64,000 nt of DNA from Paragordius varius (Eukaryota; Nematomorpha): NCBI GenBank assembly GCA_964247055.1, contig OZ176054.1, forward strand, positions 8,990,001 to 9,054,000, given 5' to 3'. A program made the position numbers and the translations under genes. Under the pieces are notes generated by a model. The model was not told where the DNA came from. It searched no databases and saw only the letters and a list, made by a program, of their open reading frames with translations. Below are positions 41,701 through 54,500 of the stretch, piece by piece; position 1 is the first letter of the stretch; each line of letters opens with the position of its first letter.

Positions 41701-44518
41701 AGCGATAATAGAAGAGCTTAAATAGGTGGGTTATTAATAATATAATGTACGTACAAATACATTAGTTAACATATAGGAAACAATAAGCAAATATCGTCAC
41801 AATAATTTATAATCATAATTAAATATAAAATTAACTAATTTAAATAGGTATTGTATTTAAGGGGACTAAAAGAGATCATAGTAAAAGGCAATCAGATTGC
41901 ACAAAACGAGATCTTTTGATAAAGGTATTTTTTTAATCATCGAGGACAAGATAGCAAATATTTTGAAATTAGAAATGTATTACTGATTATAAACCAAGAT
42001 ATATGTGTGTAAAGTTAACATAAAATTTTTTAAAAAAATATCGAACCGCATATATTTTTTAATTTTAAGACAAAAATTTCTTACGGGCTGCATAAATTTT
42101 TTGGAGGGGCTCATGCGGTTCGCGTGTTGGCCACCCCTGGTTTAAAGCTTAAACAGTTATATATGCACTTAATTCATTGATAATGCATATATTGACTAAA
42201 ACAACCTACATGAACATTTCTAATTATATAGGAGTTAAAAATGTTTGTAAAATTTACATTTATAGAATTAACAACAAATATTTAAATTGGGGATAAACAA
42301 ACCTGTGTAGTTTTTCCTATGCCAGGTAAGCCCTTAATGATAACAACGGAATGTTTTCGTATGGCTTCCAATATCACAGGTTCATAGTTAAATATGGGTA
42401 AATTTTTTCTTTCATCCAGAATCTAATGTTTGTCAAATTAAAAAAACACAAACCTTAGTAAGGATTGAAAAGTTTTCAACTTTATTCGTCCATTCTTTCT
42501 TCAATTGTTCATTCAAAACTTTGAAATCCTAAAAGAAAAGATTAATAATAAGAAAATGATAATCTCACAATAGGATTCGAAATTTCCGTACATGCCCATG
42601 TATCCCAATCATTAACAGGTCCATTCCATAATTCTTTAACATTAAAAAAATGTATAATACGTGGTGAGGGCTTCACAAAAGTTGCATCTGGATACACGAT
42701 ATTGATTTCGGACAAAAGGTCATTGTAACTTTTAACATTGAGAATAGCTTTTTCTGGTACCTGTAAAAAGTCAAAAAGGAATATATTTACACATACCATA
42801 GGTGCTAAATTTGAGGTTTTAAAATTAAACTCAATAAATTAAACCCAACAGCTGTTTTCTAAATTTTTTGTTTAAAAATCAAATATATGCACACTATATA
42901 ACCATATATATATATATTAAATATGTTTACAATGTTGATGGGGATTAGTTGCAAAGTCTCTAACGCTTGATCGAATTCAGCATCAACTTCGGGGTGTAAG
43001 TTAACCATATATGGTTCCATCTAACGATACATGCATAATATTGTAAGTTATCGTAAAAATTAAAACTAAAATACAGTACAATAAATTATTAAGAAACTAG
43101 GATTAATATATTTAAATAAAGAATAATATATTTCAAACAGTTATATTCAAATATAACCTATCGTTTGTCATACAAAAAGAAGATTTTCTATATAAACTGA
43201 TAACACCCTGAAACAAATTTCCCAATCATGTAGGTTAAATAGTAAAAAACTTACGTTAGAAAAAGTTATAAGTTTTTTTTTTCATTTTAATTTTTGTTAG
43301 ATAAAAGATTCAATTAAGCGAATTAAATAGAATGTATACATTCCAATCGACTCCATTTTCTTTATTAGCAGATGATGATTTATCATAGGGTTCAATGAGA
43401 TCCATGTGAAACAATTGTCGCAAAAGCATAAGGGCACATGCTTTGGAAGCCGCAATTTTGGTTGGGCCATGTTCGGATGCTGTTATCGTAGTATTTTTAT
43501 CTTTGAGATATATGCTCATGTCTGCTATGTAGCTTCTAAGAATGAAAAAACAAGAATAAAATACTACTGAATTAAATTGCAAACAATAAATATTAAAGTT
43601 TGGAACCAAAACTGTTCTTAATTTAAGTTTCAAGTAATTTTTGCTAGAAAACGGTTATATCGTTCGTTGTTTTGTGCAAAGTTTGGTGGTTCATTGTGGT
43701 GAAATGGTTAATGTATATTGCATCAAAACATTATAAATATAAAATTGTTTTTGGAGTTGCGTAAAAAGATTAAGATTACCATCTTATAAGCTAAGATATA
43801 TATAAAAATAATTTTTAAAGTTAAAAAAAGAACGAAAAAATGACAATATGCCGTTTGTTTTTTGTCAACAAATAAAATGTGTACTTGTTTTGAAGACTCG
43901 TACCCACAACTTTATATTCATATTGAGTGGAAATACGATTCGATTGTAAAAAATGATGTAATCTAGTTTTGGCATTTTCTAACTTCCAATCCCCATGAAG
44001 TACAGCGGTATCATCGATATGATCAAACTATATTTAATATATTTTTGATAAATAAAAATTTTATTATATATATTATAAAATACAAAAGAAAAATATCTTT
44101 TCCAAAAAAAATATATTTTATTAACAAAATGTTTAAACATACCTCCTCCAATTTTTGTCTGCGTTTAACTTCATCCGTTTTTTCGACACAATCAGAAAAA
44201 TATGACTGGGCAGATTCTAAAATAGGGAAAATTATTAAACCTTTAGGCATATTATCAACATCATAATCCTGCGGTATGTAACCTTCATTGACTAAATAAT
44301 CGACAAAATTTTTAGCGGCACAACCTTGTGCTTCTTTCTTATTTGAAGCTACCCCTTGAGCTACATAATCAATCGTTGTAATAAAAGCCTATATTAAAAT
44401 AAAAAAATACCTGACAAATAAACTGTGGAGTCTTGGTTCCAACACTTTTATACTCATAACTTAAATTTTTTCCATTTTTTGAACACCATGTATACAGGTA
44501 ATTCTTTACATCAGCCAT
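31669..44518 (-). CDS. DHX9: DHX9/MLE-type helicase with degenerate helicase motifs and a long C-terminal tail
   Basis: The family comprises nuclear dsRNA/DNA helicases (RNA helicase A, Drosophila MLE). Thirty exons from 44518-44411 to 31787-31669 total 5460 nt, or 1819 residues plus stop; human has 1270. Order: dsRBD1 (MADVKNYLYTWC start, then NKKEAQGCAAKNFVDYLV), dsRBD2 (LENAKTRLHHFL, KIAASKACALMLLRQLFHMD), the minimal transactivation region (MEPYMVNLHP), two helicase domains, HA2 and OB fold, then about 580 extra residues. Walker A is intact (GLPGIGKTTQ, about 381-390). Motif Ia TQPRR is VQSTA, motif II DEIH is DEVY (527-530), motif III SAT is SSD (559-561), and motif VI QRxGRxGR is MRYSLASH, losing both later arginines. 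The tail is proline/glycine-rich, then basic-helical, then Q/N/Y-rich. Exon phases run unbroken into the tail. Introns of 22 (44389-44410), 31 and 40 nt occur, and three introns carry MITEs. It is probably RNA-binding but not a normal helicase. Confidence 0.92.
32673..32702. repeat. AT dinucleotide microsatellite
   Basis: TATATA run inside a DHX9-like tail intron. Similar short runs sit at about 36500-36522 and 38755-38780 in other introns of the gene. Confidence 0.85.
32991..33226. mobile_element. TA-flanked MITE, CAGTG family (Tc1/mariner or pogo-like), 236 bp
   Basis: The left end reads TAGTGTACCACCACCCCCTA. The right end, inverted, reads CAGTGGATCCCTGCCCCCTT. Both continue into TATGAT or ATGATG. 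TA dinucleotides flank both sides (32989-32990, 33227-33228). The internal block GTGGGAAAAAACATGGGTCA followed by TTATCCGCA recurs at 63950-63985, where the terminus is CAGTG next to TA. It lies in an intron of the DHX9-like gene. A CAGTG terminus and a TA target are typical of Tc1/mariner/pogo elements. No coding capacity. Confidence 0.72.
34023..34388. mobile_element. Non-autonomous hAT element, 350 bp
   Basis: The element is 34031-34380, flanked by GTCTAAAG (34023-34030) and CTCTAAAG (34381-34388), a 7-of-8 target duplication. The ends are CAGGAGAGCC and, inverted, CGGAGGAGTT. The left part GCATTTTCAACCCGCAAAAC matches the 41456 element (GCATTTTCAACCCAAAAAAA). It lies in an intron of the DHX9-like tail. 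Confidence 0.78.
41448..42147. mobile_element. Non-autonomous hAT element, 684 bp
   Basis: The element is 41456-42139, with target duplications ATTTAAAG and GTTTAAAG (7 of 8). The ends are CAGGGGTGTTCAACAC and, inverted, CAGGGGTGGCCAACAC, which is 14 of 16 identical. The subterminal blocks GGTGGGCCGCATTG and GGGCTCATGCGGTTCGCGTG are relatively GC-rich, while the interior is AT-rich without a frame. It sits in the DHX9-like intron directly after the exon that encodes Walker A. Confidence 0.88.
42423..42453 (-). other. 31-nt intron in the DHX9-like gene
   Basis: On the minus strand, GTTTGTG start and ACATTAG end. It joins ENFSILTK to ILDERKNLPIFNYEP just upstream of Walker A. The neighbouring intron at 42529-42568 is 40 nt. 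Confidence 0.85.
44389..44410 (-). other. 22-nt spliceosomal intron in the DHX9-like gene
   Basis: On the minus strand, GTATTTTTTT start and AATATAG end. Removal joins TPQFICQ to AFITTIDYVAQGVASNKKEA in phase inside dsRBD1. Retained, it would put 22 bases, and so a frameshift, into the conserved fold. Confidence 0.9.
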
Positions 44519-44592
44519 TTTAAAAACAAATGTGTGAATCAGAAAAAATGTGCCATTAAAAGTTTTACCCGTTGTTTTTAAATTTGAAATTA
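44519..44592. promoter_or_regulatory. 74-bp divergent intergenic region (DHX9-like / NUP210)
   Basis: Distance between the DHX9-like ATG at 44518 (minus) and the NUP210 ATG at 44593 (plus). It must hold both 5' UTRs and probably a shared promoter. I see no TATA box or other named motif beyond AT-rich tracts. Confidence 0.6.
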
Positions 44593-47500
44593 ATGTTTTG
44601 GATAATTTTATGCGCTCTTTTTTTGGGATTTGTCCGAAATCAAACGCCAAAATTAAATACACCGCGGTTATTGGTTCCTTATAATTTGGGAAGTACTGTT
44701 GAATACGTTTTATATGCGTCAAATGGATGTTTTAAATGGTTTTCTAACAATCCAAATGTTGAATTAATTTTTGATTCGCCTTGTTCAAATAAATCATTAT
44801 TGTTAATAAAAAACAGAATAAATTTTGCTTTAATTGAAGCCGTCGATCATAGTATAATCATTTAATTTTTTAGTTTATAAACTTAATTGTGATGTTATAA
44901 TGGATGATATTGATCGGATAGAAATAATTAGCTCTACAAAAATTTTATATATCGAAAATACCCCAGAAATATTGATTGTTAAGGCATACAACACAAAAAG
45001 TTGTTTTAAAAATCATATTTTAGATGATTTATTTAGTACGTTAGCTGGCATCCCTATAATATGGAATTTAGATTCGGTTTATAGTCATGATATAATTTCG
45101 TAAGTTACTTAATATTCCCTTAATGTAAATTTTTTATAAAAATTTATAAAATGATTTACATGAATCAGTATTAAAATTTTGATCCATAATAAAATATAAA
45201 AAAGAGTAGGTTTTTGACCCTTCATTAATAGAAGCAGGTTTAATTGCTTGTATATGCATTTATTTACGGTCAAAAACAGTAAATATATATGTATATTTAT
45301 GCTGAAACTAAACAAAACGAATTTAATCAAATTTGGTTTTTTTAAGAAAATAACCCCGTTTCACCATAAAATTAATTATATCTGTGTTTTATACACGTGA
45401 TTACTATGTTAATATACTTGATGTTGAAAGCGGTCGCATTCATTGTCATAAATGTAATGACTGTTTGGGCCCATTCATACATATATGTCCTAAAAAAATA
45501 GTTGTAAAAAGTTTGTAAATTAATATATAAATTCATAAAATTTTTGATTTGATATTATTTAAAAAAAAATTTAGGTAACGATGAATAATTATGTTGTTTT
45601 TAAACTAAATACATATAAATAATTTCCACAATCAGATCATCATTGAACTAGGGAAAGTAAAAAGTGACTACCACGCATAACGCACTAAATAGAGTTTTGA
45701 CTACTTTATTTATAATTTTATAGATTTGAATATTTTGCAAATTCATCCTATGCTGTGGATGACTATATCATTGATATGGAAGCTAATGGGTTCCGTGGTG
45801 ATAAAATATTGGTTTCTGCTCATAAAACTGGCACTGTTCGAATTACGGCAAAATTGGCAGATCCTGGATATCAAGTTTTATCATCGTTTTTGTGGCTATA
45901 ATATTAAAATTATAATCGGAAAAGCGGTCTAAATTAATAGAGATATTAATAGTTTATATGTCATTTGAACGCGCATCATCATATAAAAATGTAAAACCAT
46001 TTTTTAAGGAAAAAATATTTGTATATCCTACTTGATTAAGAGCGGACTTTTATATTTTGATGAAATGCATTTTTTTGACTCATTTTTTAATCAGCGGTTT
46101 GAAGTCTTAAAGTTTTTATGTAACCATATACGAGTGTTTTTATCATAAATCTGCCACGGATTAATATTTAATAGCAAAAGACTTTCGGTTAATTTTAATT
46201 AAACCGAGGGTAAACCCATCTAAGAGAGGGTAAATGCCCAAATTTATATAACATTGCTATAAAGTCATTAAATTTATTATTATTAAGTTTTTTCCTATTT
46301 AATGTTTAAGTCATATATATTTATTGCTATTAATATCCAAGTTTTATTAGAATATTAGTGGTCATAATACTATTTAGTATTTATGAGATACATTTTACTT
46401 TTTTTATTTGTATTTATCATATAGTTAATTTTGGTCTTATTTGATTATCCCTCGAAATCCAAGATAGTAATATAAATAAATTTTACCCAAGTTTATTATT
46501 TTTTTTATTACTATCATATGTTTTGTTTTCAACCTAGGCACAAAAAATCTTCCAAATTATAATTAATTTCGATTTTGAGATATGATCTTTTTTATTTTAT
46601 GGGTTAAATATAACATTCTAAAAAATATGTTAAAATAGGTTTGAAATACCATTAAATTAAATATATGGCTAAATATGTTTTTTTGCAAAAAAAAGTTTTA
46701 AAATTATTTATAGCGAGTTTTTGTTTAAAAATAAATGATATAATTGAGATACATTTAACATATTTAATTATGAATTTAGGTTTTAAATTTGGATCTATAT
46801 TATTTGTTTCATTTCATATTATTAGCACGTTAAAAGTCACTCCATCGTTTTTAGCGTGATAGCCAACCTTATAATGGAGCCTAATGGTCGCATTTATGCA
46901 CAAATAAATACCTTAATACCAATCAAATTATTCCAAAAGAAATTTGATGAGTTAGTAGGTTAAAATCTATTTTTTATTAATAAAAGTGGCTTTTATATTT
47001 ACTTTCAATAGATTTACAAGTTGTTATATCTTTTAATCTTTAAAATAATTTTTGCATTTATTACAATTATTTTTCCAAGTAATATAAAATTTATTATTTT
47101 TACCCAATTAATCTAATTCAAATCAACATAATTTGTTTGCATTTTAAAGTTTTGTTCGAATCATTTATCATGTGCATCGTATTCTATTGTTTCCTTTGAA
47201 AAGCACTCGGATAATAGAATTAATGTCAAAGAAATATTTCTTTTTTACAAAAATGCATATGTTTTAGAGATATCATTGGATAAAGACGATGATTGTACCC
47301 CTGAATATAAGCTGCAACTTTCGTCAGATACTCATTGTAGCATTAAACACGGAAGTGAAATAATGACTCAATCTTTGGGTGAGTGTCATGTTACTTTGTT
47401 GCTTTCAAACCATGACAACAATGACAAACAACAACAGCAATTGGGCAAAGAACGTCGTTATCATATGCCAACATTACATATCCATGTGGTTGACGTTTCT

Positions 47501-50015
47501 CATTTAGGTTTACTGTTTTTTCATTGAAATCATTTGTACTTTACAAAATTTGACAAATTATGGTGGTTTCTACATTTTGGGTATTATTTAATATTGTAGA
47601 TGTGCTTTTTATCAATATTAAAGTAGTGTTGTTGGGACCGGTTCGGAAAGCAAAAAAACACTGTTTGAATTTTGGCTTAAGTGGTTTCATGCCTTGGTTT
47701 AAGACTGAGGTTTCCGATACCCGCAGCCCACATGCTGCCCTCTGATATATTATGTACAGCCCGCGAAAAATTTGGAAATTATTAATAAATACGAATTCCT
47801 CCATAATTTGCCAGAATATATTCTTAAAACTTGATAAATTTGATATTTATTTAACACATTTTTAATAAATCTTGCCCAATAGGCAACTAGCAAAAGTTTG
47901 TGAAATAAATAGCAGTGTGTTTGCAAATTTTTGCGATTGTTTGAAATTAAATAAAATATTTATTAATATCTTTATATATATTTTGTGGGCCGCCGTTTTT
48001 TGAGTCAAAAAAAGCGGCTTGCAAAGCCATTTGTATAATTGAAGACATCCTTGGTTTAAAGGCTATATAACGTTATTTTGTTAATATAAAATTATTATAA
48101 TTATCGCTTTTTATGATTAAATAAATTTTACATTTTGTGTATATTATGGTGTAATTATCATTGGTATATTAATGAATATAATGATGGTATGGATACTTGA
48201 ATATTATATTATTACGTTCTCTATTTACAGACATCCTAATTGAGTAAAATTATATAATTACGTTCTTGATTTACAGACATCCTAATTGAACCGAGAAATA
48301 TCGCAATTATGGAGTTGGATCGCATTTATTCTGTTGTTATAAACGTATTTGATGAAGCTTCAAATGCAATTTATCCATCCTCGGTAAATGTTGACAGAAA
48401 ATTACAAATTATAATTTTATTCAACGTTTTTTTGTTAAACAATATTAATATAAAAAATATTACTGTAATAAATGTAATTAAATTTGATTAAATTATATAG
48501 AATGTCGATATTAAATTGTTTGAACTAAACAATGATTTGTTGGAGATAGAAAGATTTGTACCAAATGGGACAATATATCATGTTAAACCATTAACAAAAG
48601 GAATAACACACTTGAGAGCCGAAATGGTACATTGTTATCTGTTTTAGTTTTTTTTAATCTAATTTAATTGAAATATAATTCAATAATAATTTTGCCTAAA
48701 ATAAAACATATTTAAAAGATAACAATTATCTAAATATATTTAATAATACCTACTTTTTTGTGAATGCATAAAAAAAGTTTTAAATAAGTCGGCTCCCTAT
48801 CAAATTTGGGCCTGTAGCCTGCCTTAATTTAATTCATAATAGTTTTCCAAAAAATATATTTGAGTTATAATAACAATTATTTTGTTTAAATTTAAGGATG
48901 CAGCCAATGTTATTTTCAAGGAAAAAGAAATTACCGTTTATGATAAAATACGTATAATGCCACGCAGAATAGTTATCCCGCATGATCCATTGAACCTTGA
49001 CACAACTTATGAAATCAAAATGAAAGTATCCAATATTGAATATGAGTTTAATGTCGTCATTTTAATTGAGTTTGGGATTCTCAATAAAAAAATTATAACC
49101 AGTCTGACAGCTTATGAATATTGTCATATGAATTTATCCGTTAATAAAGTATTGTGGGTTCAATAATGTTTTATCGATATAAAAGTTAGAAGTTTTTGAC
49201 CGATTATTATTGTTATATTTGGTCAAATTCATGGGAATGAATGCATTTATAATAACCGGTCTAACCCAATCCTAATTTTTAAATAATTTATATTCAATTT
49301 TAGTCTTGGTTTTTATTCACTAAAATAATACTTTTTAGGCTTTTGGCGGGAGTGGTAAATATGGGTGGCGGTCCACAAACGAAAGTTTAGCTGTTGTAAC
49401 GGATCCGAATAAAGGACATTTTACAATATTTGGCAAATATTTAGGGGAATCAACTATTTTGGCTTACGATGTTTTAAATCCATTACATTTGGCTACTGGC
49501 ATGGTATAATTATACACCTTGTTTTTGAATAATAACTTATTTATCATTTTGAATTTTTGATTCTCAATGTATAGATTGATATTATATATATATATATATA
49601 TGTATGTAATGTATAGAAAATATAATTATTTTATATTTTTAGAATAGCGATCCCATGTTATGGCAAACAGTATGTTTTAAAAATATCTGATATCCTACTC
49701 TATTTTTTCATACTGCATGCCTGTATAACTTAACACGAGCACTCTTTATACCTAAGACCCCATATATACTAACAAAAATTATGTTAATAAATATATATAC
49801 GAGCTTTAGATAGATTATGTTTTTTTGATTCGGTTCTAAGGAAATAAATGTTTTTTAATCAAATCAAAACCCTAAAATGTGTTTATAAATTACTAATTTG
49901 TTCTTATATATCTTTGCCGCTGCTAATATGCATAACATATAACATTTTAAACAAATTTTACAAACATTTTTTGTTCCTTTTAGTGAATTTATGTTCATCA
50001 CAGGTACTTTATTAT

Positions 50016-50061
<46 letters not shown>

Positions 50062-51492
50062 TATATATGTATATATACCATTTACAATTCAAATTCACCC
50101 TCTAACTAATCAAAAATACCCTTGATGAATTCATATTTACCCTAAAAATAAATTATATGTTTTCGGGATAATGTAACCCATCATTAATATGAACTATTTT
50201 TTTACGACGTATTTATTATTTTTTCGGCATTATAGTAATTTTAAACAGAATTTCATATTTTAAAAATATTATAAAAACAAGGTAATTTTTAATTTTAAAA
50301 AACACATAATTTATTTTAGGGTGAATATGAATTGTTTGAGAGTGAATTTGAATTGTTCAAGGGTGAATGTAAACTGTAAATGGTATTACATATACCGAAA
50401 TTATATTATTTAGATAATGGTTTTACTACCATATAAAATGAATTTTTTGATCCAAAGTTCAAAAATTGAAGCTTATGTCGGTGAGTTCATATCATTAAAT
50501 CTTGCTGTGATTGGGAAATCTCTCAATGGATGTAATTAATTTTGATAATATATTTTTAACGATATTTCATACATTTTTTTTTGTAATTATTTTAACGTTA
50601 CTTTTATAGCTGAAATGTATTTTACCCATTGTCAAAATTTATCGATTCAAATTTACATTGATAACTCTAATGCTTTCATCCAAATGTCCGAAACAATAAT
50701 ATCAAAAGACATAAATAATATGTACGAAATTGAAAATTATTTTGATTTTCCACACACCGGTTCTTGTTCAACGATACGATTGAAAGCATTAAAATCAGGT
50801 TTCAGCACTATTACGGCTTATTACAGTTACAAATCTCTTGGTATAGATCTTAAAACTTCTATTCAAATAGCAGCTTATGATTATATGCAAGTAACAACAC
50901 CATTGTTAATTTTATATTAATTTGGAGTAAATCCGTCTGAAATTACATGTGTTTTATACATTTTTATATTAAAATTCATATTCTGTCAGGGCCTAAATTT
51001 ATTAATTTATTTATAAATTTTTAATTTGTTATCGAGCATCTATCTATTATAGAAGAGTGCTTGATTTTTAATAAATTTTTTCAACATTTTTAACAAACTT
51101 TTTTTTTGTTAATTCCATTGGAAATACTGTTTAAACAATGTATATAAATATTTTCCACAGATAATTAAACCAAAGGAAGATATAGTAATAGCACCCAAAA
51201 CCTCAATACTCATAGGCTTAAAAAATGGACCACTTCCATGGGCCAATTTTGCTAAATCACATTTTATTGATGGTATATTACCTTTTTTTATCATTAATAA
51301 TGATATTTAGTGTACCATGAAAAGTCAGAAACCGAATTTTTCGACCATTTAATAAAGGGTATAGCTTTGGATAGTTTGGAAGAAAGATCAAGTAAATAAT
51401 TGATATTATGTACAATGTAAAATGATAAAAAGTTTGGTATTAGATATTTGGTTAAATTTTTAGATAGGTTATTTTAAAAAGCAATATTATTG

Positions 51493-51551
<59 letters not shown>

Positions 51552-54500
51552 CCATTTACAATTAAAATTCACCCTCAAATAAAATATATGATTAAATTAC
51601 CTATATTTTTTATATTTTTAAATAAAAATTTTGTTTTGAATGATAATACCGAAAAATAATAAATTATGCCACAAAGATATATTTCATATTAATAATGAGT
51701 TATATTAGTTCGAAAACACATAATTTATTTTTTGGGTATATTTGAATTGTTCAAGGGTGAATTTGAACTGTAAATGGTATACATAGTATAATATATATTG
51801 ACAAAATGTAATTTATTACGCAACATTAATAAAATTAAATTTAATCTGTAATTTTATTGACAACTTTGCACCTCTCACAGATATTAATTGGATAAGATTA
51901 GAGTGCTTGAAACCAGGTACCTGGTTTACATCAATCAGTAATGGAAATCACCCCTTTGCTATCAATCCAAACCCAATGGTGGCCCAAATAAATTTTACGT
52001 ATTTATTTTATTATTTCATGTGTAAAATTTAATAATAAGTTTATGATACAAAGATTAATTATGGTAATGGATTAATGAATAATTATAAAAAGGCAACATT
52101 CTTATGTCATCTGGAAAATTTTAAGGTTAAAACTTTTAAATTTACATTGTTATGGTAATTTTTTGTATTTGGGTTAAATTAACTTTTTTTAGCAATTAAC
52201 TTTAGCATTTGACAAAAATATATATTATTTGTTTACTAAATAATATTTATATAAATAGTATATTTTGTGAACAACCGAAGGAAATAAAACTCATACCTTT
52301 TTATCCGCACACCCTTAATGATCGTAATAGCAAACATACCTTATCTCATCATTACTGCCCATATTCGCATTCATCAGATGTTGAGGTAAAAAGGCTCAAA
52401 AAACATAAGCGTATGGCAAATAATTAAATATAAATCTTTTTTTTATACACAGAAAATTATTTCAATTCAAATGTAACATTTTTTACACACTTTTAATCAA
52501 AGGTAATTTTATTTTACTAATGATTGAGAAGTCCAGAAATTATGATTGCTTTTGTAAGAACCCTTTTTAAAAAGCATTAATTAAGTTGGTGCATATCATA
52601 ATATTAAAATTAGCTAAAATAACGCAATAGATTTAACATTTAAGAGTAGAAGAAAGATGATATTTAAAGTTTGGCATTTTCCACAATTTTTTTTTCTATA
52701 ATAATCGACTTATCCATAAATATTTGAGATTAACAAATTTATTGTTCTACTTGCACATCTATGAAAAATTCACCAAACCTTTTAATTTCCATTTTGATGC
52801 CTTAATTATTATAGACATAGCCACACTTTTGCTTATTGTTCCAACAAAAGTAATATTTTTACAATAGCCTTAATTTTTTGATTGATCTAGCTCGCTTCAT
52901 CGTTATATCGATAATTTGACGGGTTGTTATTGAAATATTGTTTTGATAGCATAACATTAAGATTATTCTTTTATTGAAAATTGATACTAGTTAGATTTTT
53001 GCCTATTTCAATACAATCAATAATCTTTTGTGTCTTATTTTTGTTTATTACCTTGCGTGCTAAAGATATATCCAGTGTTGTTGGAACACCCCACAAAAGT
53101 TATCATTAACATGTACGATCATTTGGGAAGACAATTTTATAACTTTTCCTCCATAAATCTTAAATGGTCAGCATTATCAACAATCCAGGATGAAAATATT
53201 GGGTCATTTAACTCGGGTGAAATTTTAACGAGTTTTCACAATTATGATCTACATTGTGAAAATTTTACATTTCCCTCTACACTTATGGAATCTGAAAACG
53301 TTTCCTATTATAATCTTCCTACGTGTATATTTTTTATAAATATTTTATTGTATATAATTTTGATTTTCATATAAGGCTCGATATTATATATTTATAATAT
53401 TCGTTTATATTTTATTTTTTTATGTTTAAAGGGTTAAGGACCGAACGCATAATATTAGGTTTTGACGCCTTCGCTGTAATTATATATTTATATGGGGATA
53501 AATATATATTTGTGTTTTGCAATGGTCTCATATATAAGTGCACAAATGACATGAGGATAAATACTCAACAATAATAATTGGATTTTTATTAAATAATCTC
53601 ACTAATTGTACCAAAAAATCCAAATTTTATATTTAACATAGTATTAGCCTCATTTTCACTCTAATAAACCTTGACTCTCTTTTAGATTATCAAATTTATT
53701 ATCCTCCGAAAAACGATTCACCAACGCTGGAACAAATAAGTCTTTTGAATGATGGATTAAATTTACCAACCTTAGAACCTTTAGAAAACCAAATCGCTAT
53801 TATCCAAGCATCTAAGCATTCAACAGCCTTTGATGATATTTTGGAGGTTAATTTTTACTACCTTTTTTGTTTTTCAAATTGCCTAAAAACTAAATTTATG
53901 TAACTTTCTTATCTATATATTTTGTGATAAAACATTTGAATCACTAAATTTTATTTATTAGGTTAAAATTATCCAAAAATGGTTAATTACTATAAAAAAT
54001 TGGTAAATAATTATTTAAGTTACATATATTACTGTGATTGTAAATTACAGTAAAAACTGAAATCCTAAAAACAAATTACCACCTCCCAGGGATATTGGTT
54101 GGGGCATGAAAATAAAAATAGGCTCGTGGCAAAGTCCATTTTTCCAATGATCTGTAAAATCATTAGTTTTACACTAGGGCATTATTTTTTTAAAAAATCG
54201 CCTCAATAAACTATGAAGTATGAATATTCCGAATATATATTACTTCGTGGCAAATCTGGATTTATGATCTCTACCTATCTAAAACCTCACGGCAAATATT
54301 TTTTTTCAAAAGAACCCTGTATTTTTAATCACTTACAGTCATGTATGTTTAGAATTGTCAGATATACGTATTTAATTGATTTTACTTTGTTTTTAATTGT
54401 TTACAATAAAAGAGCTATTATTATTTTAATGCTTAAAAATGCGCATGTTGAAAGTTGATATATCAAGCATTAAAACAATTAAAAACAAATTATAATCATT

